In this document: positions 57,162 through 64,000 of the stretch, one piece after another
Numbering within the stretch: the first letter of the stretch is position 1
Layout: each line of letters starts with the position of its first letter
Origin: Podocnemis expansa
Lineage: Eukaryota; Chordata; Testudines; Podocnemididae
Assembly: GCA_007922195.1 (NCBI GenBank)
Contig: ML682008.1
Coordinates: forward strand, 11,000,851 to 11,064,850
Reading direction: 5' to 3'
DNA: 64,000 nucleotides
Notes under the pieces: generated by a model
Told to the model about the DNA's origin: nothing
What the model saw: only the letters and a program-made list of their open reading frames with translations
Databases searched by the model: none
Position numbers and translations under genes: made by a program

Positions 57162-57548
57162 TTCATAAATTCATAGATTTTTAAGGCCAGAAGGGATCAA
57201 TATGATTGTCTAGTGTGACCTCCTATACAATGCAGGCCACAGAACCTTGTATCCATGCCTGCAATCAAGACATACCTTATGATAGCGTCATTAAAGTCCC
57301 TGAATCATCGTTTAAAGCAGTGGTTTTCAAACTTAGGCTTGGGACCCAGTACTGGTTCCCACACCCTCATGCACTGTGTCATGGCACCCCCCCTGCTGCT
57401 TCCACCAAAAGACTGAAATGCATTGCTCAAAGATGTAATTGTTGGGTTGCAGGCATAAATGCTTTTTTTCCAGTGGGTCCTGAGAAAAGAAGTTTGAAAA
57501 ACACTGGTTTAAAGGATAGTGCATACCCTTTGTGAAATCACCTCTCCA
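57162..57548 (-). mobile_element. CR1 LINE 3' end split by a hAT element
   Basis: Plus-strand order AAATTCATAGATTTTTAAGG, CCAGAAGGGATCAATATGAT, CTAGTGTGACCTCCTATACA, GCAGGCCACAGAACC, TGAATCATCGTTTAAAG is the antisense of a CR1 3' end. It is the same subfamily as 16085-16452. The insertion follows 57317. Confidence 0.7.
57318..57506. mobile_element. hAT-type MITE, perfect 8-bp duplication
   Basis: Left end CAGTGGTTTTCAAACTTAGG, right end AAGTTTGAAAAACACTG. GTTTAAAG flanks exactly (57310-57317 and 57507-57514). Same family as 16227-16409, also within a CR1. Confidence 0.92.
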
Positions 57549-57550
57549 TG

Positions 57551-57936
57551 GATAGGTCTACACTGGAGGCTCTGTTAAGTCGACTTAACAAGGTCACCTT
57601 TGAGTTGACTTAAAGTCAACCTTGTTAAGTCGACTTAGAGCGTCCACACTGAAAACTCCTGTAGACTGACCAAATCCACAATAGTAGCTGCTAGGTTGAT
57701 GTAACACTTACGTCAACTTCATATGATCACCTTAAGGGCTAGTCCCTGTCTACGCTGGCATAAGTTGACTTAATAAGGTCGACTTAAGTGTTAAGTTGAC
57801 CTTAAGAGGTAGAGTTATTAAGCTGAATTAAGGAAGCATTTAAGTTGCCTTAATAAATTCCCAGTGTGGACAGAGCTTTCCTTAGCTTGACGTGAGGCAG
57901 GTTAAGTCGACCTAAGGATCCAGTGTAGACATACCC
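57551..57936. mobile_element. TTAAGTCGACTTAA palindrome-array MITE, possibly compound
   Basis: Begins GATAGGTCTACACTGGA and ends TCCAGTGTAGACATACCC (57919-57936). It carries at least eight full or partial TTAAGT(C/T)(A/G)AC(C/T)T(T/A)A palindromes. An internal start-like block (GTCCCTGTCTACGCTGGC, about 57742-57759) and an internal AGCGTCCACACTG suggest that two elements have fused or nested. Confidence 0.75.
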
Positions 57937-60363
57937 TAGGTGCCTTATTTTTCTCCCTTGGAGAAAAAGTGGAACTGAGCAGACCTCCAGGGGAAATTAT
58001 TTGCTTGAATACCCATTCAATTGCTACCCATATGAGATTAAGGATGTTAGCATGCCGGAAACAATCTGACATGTGAAAAATGATAAAAGCATAAAAGTAA
58101 TTCTATGGGTCTGGGAGCGCAAATGCCTCCTTGGCTATAGGGAACTGGCCCTTTTAAAGTGATAGGTGTGTGCACTGACCAGCACCTGATAAAAAAGGCT
58201 CTAAAAATGTTATTAACTTTTCTAAACTAAGCTGGGGGACTACATAGAGGTAGGCCAATTAGAATATAGTGGAGTCTAAGTAGAATATTCATTTTTATTA
58301 CATAAAGTCTTATACACAGGGTCATGGAGGTAGAATGCCACTTATTCTTAGCACTAGTTATTTGCAAAAGTACAAGATCTAAATTTATCTTCACTAGTTG
58401 GGTAATGGTTCTTGGTGCTTTTATACCTACATACATTCATTAGTTTGCCTATGAACGTGCCACTGAGGAGAAAACAACCCAAAAACAAAAAAAAAACCCG
58501 CTATATATCCAATGCCAATATTTGTAAACATGGACTGAAAATCATAAGTCAATATAAGCTAAACATACAGATGTCAAACTGTGCAGTAAAGTTTTGCTGT
58601 GTCAATGGGCTCTGGTTCACATCAATAATTATTAATCCCGTGGTAAATAGAACTTTGATCCCATGTTTATTTTTAGATGATTGACAACAGCAGGTTTCAC
58701 AAAAATGTCATTTTAACAACTCATTATCTACAGGAATCCTTTGTGTCAACACATAACGTGTTTGGAGCAAGAGTTATGAAAGTAAACTATCCTGTCTGAA
58801 TGGTCCCAGCATACCACACTGTACAGTGAGTAGAGAGAGCTGTGATCTGAGACAAACTGTACATCCCTTGATTTCAAGCCATGGAGGGTGAACACAAGAA
58901 CATAGAGCATTCATTTCTCAGGGGAGTAAGAAATACACTATGTGTTAGTACTAATAATTAGCCAGAGGTGGTGATATGACCATGGCCTGGGGAAAAAAGG
59001 GAAGAACATGGATTCCTTAAATTTAAGAATGGGCAAGGAATTTGGCTCTGTCCCAAACCTCTTGTGTAACCTAGTAGCCAGCACATATTCTTCATCTGCT
59101 GCAGTTTGTCTATTTGTAAAGTGGATATAATATAGGTAGGTTGAACAGAGTTATTGTAAGGTAGAGCTGGGAAGAACCTTTCAACCTAGACTCTTTTTTT
59201 GGTGTGTACAAAAATGCAGATTTGAGCTGGCCAAAACATTATGTCATGTTTGCCAATAGTTTTGGTCACAAAAAAGAATCTGAAAAAAATAAAAGTGTTT
59301 CATTTGACATTTTCAGAACATTTTGATTTGAAATTCTTTAATTTTGAAATGTCTTTCAATTTCTTTATTTTTTTTAAAATGCCTTAAATCTCTAAATCAA
59401 AATGAAACATTTCCTTTTAGGTCAAAAAACATGTTTTGTTCAACCCGAAGCAAACTTTTTTTTAAACTTTTCTTCTATTGAATTTTATTTATTTATTTTT
59501 AGAGCTGAGAACTAAACTGAAAATATCAGTTACTCATACAGCTCAATTGTAAGGTTTAATTAAGATTGGTGAGGAATTCACCATGACCATGATGAACACC
59601 ACCATAAAAGAAAGCATTAGACATTTTAAAAATGATTTTGTTAGCATAATTTAAGATACGGCTTCCATTTGTTAAGGATTGTATTGTCCTCGGTTTGATC
59701 ACATTGTTTTTTTATTTGCCTTCTCTCCAGCCTCAAAAACAACTGCAGTGTGCTCCTTTTCTTCAGTCAGAAGCCAGATGAATTGGTACTTCATCTAAGA
59801 GCTTCTGCTGCACTAATTCTTTACAGTGTACTCATATGGTAAAGCAGAACCCTATCCCTCCATGTTAGAGATAGGCAAATTATATAATTTTCATAGTTTA
59901 GTGACTGAATTAAAAACAAATCCCCTCCTTCCCCATTTTATTTTTCCCAACACAGCAATCTTCTGGTTTTTGTTTTGTCTTACTGAAATGAAAAAATAGC
60001 CACCTCCCCATCTAAGTCAAATGAAAGATGTTGTTTAACCTAACATAAAATGTTTCAGTTAGGTTTTGGATGCTTTTTATTCATTTTTCTCCCTGTTAAA
60101 TCTAGCTAAGTTTCAGAATGAATCACCACTTCCAAATGAAAAGTAGAAATATTTCATTTTGAAAATGCTGAAAGGAGACATTTTGACTTTTTCATGATTG
60201 TTTTGGACAAAAATAATTGGCAAACAATTTGCCAGATTTAACCTAAATTCACAAATGTTTTCTGTCAATCCAAAACTGCATTTTTCAGTGAATAAATTGG
60301 AAGAAATGGAAGAAATTTCACAGCTCTTCTCCAGTTTCATTATCTTTAAGCCACAAAGCTTGT
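57937..60363. other. unassigned AT-rich sequence
   Basis: No gene. The stretches 59290-59470 and 60050-60330 are rich in self-complementary TTTCATTTTGAAAATG-like words, probably an old palindromic repeat. Confidence 0.35.
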
Positions 60364-60502
60364 GTGTTCCAAAGGGGTAGCCATGTTTGTGTAGTTCAGC
60401 TAAACAAGCAAGGGGTCCAGTGGCACATAAAAACTAACAAATTTATTTATTTCATGAGATTTCATGGAGAAAATCTCACTTTGTCAGACGCTTTGAAGAT
60501 TT
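60364..60502 (-). repeat. PLE 3'-tail fragment, single arm
   Basis: Antisense tail: TTCCAAAGGGGTAGCCATGT, TGGCACATAAAAACTAACAA, TTTCATGAGATTTCATGGAG, CTCACTTTGTCAGACGC. Confidence 0.85.
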
Positions 60503-63500
60503 GTAGGTGTACGTGCACATGCCTACATGCATGTATGTGTGGGTGCCTCTAGAAGAAAGTGGGAGGAAAGAAGAAACAATTGAATGCAGGGGAGGAATAA
60601 AGGAAGCATTCATGATGTCAAAAGGAATTACAGAATTGCTAACTTCAAATGGGAGTACTCAGCTACTAGCACGAGACACTCAGCAGTTCACAGGATCAGA
60701 TCCTCTTAGCTAGGTGGGAAAATCTGCCTATGCAGGTGAGAGCTTCCACTTATACAGGAAAAAATCTTGTAGTAACCAATAAACAAAAGGAGAGTCTGAA
60801 AATACGTATGACAGAATAATGGAGGTTTGCTTAAAATATTGCATTTTAGAAGTGTACCAGAACGTAACTGTGGTTTATTTGATATGCTTTGCCTTGTTTT
60901 GAAGGGCTTAACAAGGTTTAAACACTGCTCCCTTTGGTTAATTACAATCTAAATTCTTACCCAGTGAATACAACATGACAACAACGCGCAGTGTGGGCTA
61001 GATATTCCAGAGAGCACAGCCAATTGTTTTGTTCACCTGTAAAGGTCCACGCAAGTGGGTATTAATAATCCATGTGTTTCAGGGCAGCTTAACAAACTGC
61101 AAAAATCTATATTTTTTCCTCTTGGTCTGTTTTGTTTTCTAATTGCCGTATTTATTTTATTGAACATGTGTTTATTGTTTGGATCAGCATATATCTAATC
61201 TAATCTAAACAAAATGAATAATAAGCGCTGTAGGCTTACAACTGTACTCCAAGATGGCATGCTTAGTTTGAGGAGTTGTATTTGAATTTAAGAAATAATT
61301 CTAAATTGTTGGGCTACAATAGGATCAGTCATTTTTCCCCAATATAATATTCTGTATCATGTAATTATAAAGCTCCTATGTATCTGAGCTTTTCACAGCT
61401 TTGTGTAAATTTATAGGACTAAATAAATATTTTATGATGATGATGATAAAAGAATAATCTTAATAGAATGCAATAAAATGTGTGTCATAGCTCTGAAGGA
61501 TGGAGCTGGCATGAAGGATGATGGAAATCTATCTATCTGCTTCTGCAGATTTGCAGAGTCAGTCAAGCTCTGTCTGTCAGGCACCCAGTTTTCTTGGGAA
61601 TCTACAAAGATTTCCAGCAGGCAATTTATGTCAGTCTCCCTCACTGTTCTTTGTCACCAATTCCACAAATAGAGGTCATTATCATACCTACACAATAATG
61701 CTACTCCACAATTCTGTAACACCTTTTTTCCTCAGGCTCTCAAATCACTTTCCCAATATTAGGAAGTACATATTCCAGGCCAAAAAACAGAGGCAGGCAT
61801 CCTCACCTAGCACTGAAATGCAGCCTTTCTTCCTAAGAACATAGTAAATGTGTAGTAAATTATCTTCATATTGGTAGAAATAACCAATACATATGTATAG
61901 ACAATTTAGAGAAAAAGTGCACATGAAATCCCAGATACATCTGGCATCTAAAAAAAACCCCATTCTGCCAGCTTGCCTGCCTTCTAATAGTGTCTATATA
62001 TTACCTTGGACAAAATTAATACTTACAATAGTGTAGTTTATTGTTGATGACTGATAATGGGATTACTGCTCCTGCACCCAAAGCATGGCATTTGAAATCA
62101 CGCTATTTCATGCTGAAGGAAAGACATGATTATCACATCCTGACTTACTGATGTGAGGCTCAACCAGTTATCTATACAGCATTCAGTGTAGAGCTCCCAG
62201 ATTGATAGAATACTACCATGTTATATGAAATTCATGCAGGGCACGCTGCAGCAGCAATAAATCAAGAGAACATCTCATGTGGTGGCTGATTCTCCTTGGA
62301 ATTGTATCTCTCTCTCATGTTATGTTCAATAAGCCTCTCCATGGAAGGGTTATGGTGTGATTAAAACAAGGTTTCTACTGATTTGTGTTCATGAAAGGAC
62401 CATTGGAGTCCTCTGTTTAGCCACATAAAACACAGCAGAACTTGCAACAAACTTTCCCATAGCTCTTTAGCAACGCATTCTAAGTCTGGTTAACAAATGC
62501 ACTTTCCCAAAGGGTAAAGTTTATTTAAAGATTTAATTTAAAACATTGTTTTCATCCTTGGCCTCTCTGTTGGCATGGGCCACCAGGGTGCCAGTTGGGG
62601 TGTTAGCCAGGTAAGAGAACATTTATGCATTAAGAAATACTACTGGCTGCAAGTCTGCAAGTCCTGGCTCAGATGTCTTTTCTCAGAATAAGGAGGGGCA
62701 GCTGAAGAATCCCCCCAACAATTCCATGACTCTGTGTGCATAAAAGTAATAGATTAATAACAATGTTATTTGCCACCAGCAAAACTATCTTGAATATGCA
62801 CACTGGCTATAAAGATTTATAATAAGTTAGTAATTTATTGTTATATAGATATGTAGTCGCTTCATTTTTTTTGATGGTTCAAGATCCTAAGGCACACGAT
62901 GTCAAAGAAGTGCTTTTCCTGCTCGTAAATAATGTCGGTAGCTTGCATGAGACACAGAATGTATGGTGTATGCTTGTGATGGAGCGTACAAAATGCCTAC
63001 TGGGGTAAAAGGACAGTATTGGTCCTAGCTAGTCTTGCCCCGCCAATTAGTGAGGAAGCTTAAAAGGAAGTAACTTAGCTCAGAAGGGGAAGCTGAGGAA
63101 GACGACAGACCTAACCAGAGGGTTCCTGGACAAGGATGCTGAAGCCCAGTTGTCATTTTCTTTCATTACCTTTTTTTGGCTTTGGAGCTGAGGGGAGAGA
63201 CAGATGGCAGGAAGTGGGCAGACAGGGTAATTCTGAGGGCATTTCAGGGCACCAAACACTCTGACAGGGCTCTGGGTGGGAGCCAGGGGGAGAGGAAGGG
63301 CCTGGGCTCTCTTCCCACTCCCCTTGCTGCAGAAAGGGCAGATGTCACAGTCCAGTCTCACAGCATCTCGGAGAAAACAGGCCAGGATGCTGCCATCCAG
63401 GGAGAAGCTAAACCCATCCTTTGATGAGAAACCAGCCTGAAAGGCCTTCCAGTTGGGCAGTGATACAGCATGCAAGGTAACTCCCACTTACTTCCGTGCA

Positions 63501-63663
63501 CATGCTGTGCTAAGGTGACCAGAAATGCCATTTGGTCCACCTAGTGCTACTCCAGTTATAGGGCTGGAGATACAGCGTCAAGTTGTAACTTAGGTGAGTG
63601 TGTCTTCACAGAGTGCTCAGTCGAACCCGGAATAGTGCACTGAAGGCAGCAAATCTGCTAATT
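60503..63663. other. unassigned AT-rich sequence
   Basis: No gene recognised over 3 kb. A GAT microsatellite lies at 61436-61448. Frame 63080-63487 minus (135 codons) has no recognisable domain. Confidence 0.35.
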
Positions 63664-63750
63664 TCCAAATGGGCAGCCATGTTAGTCTAGTCCAGAAAAA
63701 AAAACCAAACAAACCCACAAACCCAAGGAGTCATGTGCCACTTATCAGTA
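63664..63750 (-). repeat. PLE 3'-tail fragment, truncated
   Basis: TTCCAAATGGGCAGCCATGT, TAGTCTAGTCCAG, an A-rich linker, then AAGGAGTCATGTGCCACTTA, where similarity stops. Confidence 0.85.
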
Positions 63751-63983
63751 ATAGCCATACCCTTAGCATTGTACATAGCTACAAATGATGGCAGAGACTC
63801 TGGTAGATATTTCACTTCCAAGTCTACTTCTGTGAAGTCAAATGTTGTCACAGCCACTCTGGCATTTTTTCCCCTCTTTTTAAACAACTGATATTCTATC
63901 AGCCACTCATCTCCAAAGACTCGTTCTGTGCAGATCCCTACTGATTGAAAACGTCTGAAAGTGGGATCTTTTGAGTTAAACAC
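63751..63983 (-). other. unidentified open frame, possible exon or element coding piece
   Basis: The minus frame running through this segment is stop-free for about 78 codons outside the PLE tail. It has a balanced, protein-like composition: FRRFQSVGICTERV, GDEWLIEYQLFKKRGKN, ARVAVTTFDFTEVDLEVKYL, PESLPSFVAMYNAKG. I do not recognise the family. The frame then runs into the inserted PLE tail, which interrupts whatever it was on the 3' side. There is no clear splice donor at the boundary. It could be an unrecognised transposon protein, a host exon, or chance. Confidence 0.25.
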
Positions 63984-64000
63984 CCCCGCCCCCCCCCAAC
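63984..64000. repeat. C-rich run at window edge
   Basis: CCCCGCCCCCCCCC at the very end; nothing further can be said. Confidence 0.5.

Noticed and set aside
57741..57760. Exact boundary of a nested second element
   Set aside because: Terminus-like block is visible, but without a consensus the junction cannot be fixed.

Overview
The window is vertebrate nuclear DNA made of transposable-element debris in AT-rich noncoding sequence. I find no convincing host gene, tRNA, rRNA or CRISPR array. The repeats are CR1 LINEs whose 3' tails end in ATTCTATGAT-type repeats, a Penelope-like element (PLE) with many dispersed tail fragments, hAT-type nonautonomous elements with 8-bp target duplications, and small palindromic elements with GTCTACACT-containing ends. 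This mix points to a reptile, most likely a turtle (inference from recalled repeat families; a crocodilian is the main alternative).

Layout: 0.3-2 kb holds a G-rich hAT element and the end of a palindrome-array element. 2.5-3.3 kb is a minus-strand CR1 end, followed by a folded-back PLE tail (3.6 kb). 5.9-6.3 kb is an array of the 14-bp palindrome TTAAGTCGACTTAA and its variants. 6.7-7.7 kb is a CR1 split by a hAT element. 12.9-13.75 kb is a GC-rich hAT-like element. 15.2-15.9 kb is an inverted repeat containing a PLE hairpin. 16.1-16.45 kb is a CR1 split by a hAT. 17.4-17.8 kb is an array of a different palindrome, GTTGTTTCGAAACAAC. 18.75-21.4 kb stacks CR1, hAT and a decayed gag-type retroelement. 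24.1-26 kb carries the longest CR1, with decayed reverse transcriptase. 26.5-28.4 kb is a Ty3/gypsy remnant with an integrase whose catalytic core is gone. 28.8-29.8 kb is a CR1 split by a hAT. 30.2-32.25 kb is a PLE with reverse transcriptase and GIY-YIG endonuclease, broken by one frameshift and one stop codon. 38.25-40.86 kb is an inverted pair of minisatellite arrays around a 963-bp assembly gap. 40.97-41.57 kb is a four-armed PLE-tail array with a hAT inside. 45-58 kb holds more hAT, PLE-tail and CR1 pieces, an L1-like LINE end and another palindrome-array element. The last 6 kb is mostly unassigned, with one unidentified open frame at the right edge.

The genes do not form a pathway. What organises the window is the order of insertions: exact 8-bp duplications show hAT elements landing in older CR1 and PLE copies. 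The strongest candidates for undescribed biology are the inverted minisatellite arrays at the gap, the two palindrome-array element families with the same design, and the repeated fold-back of PLE 3' ends.
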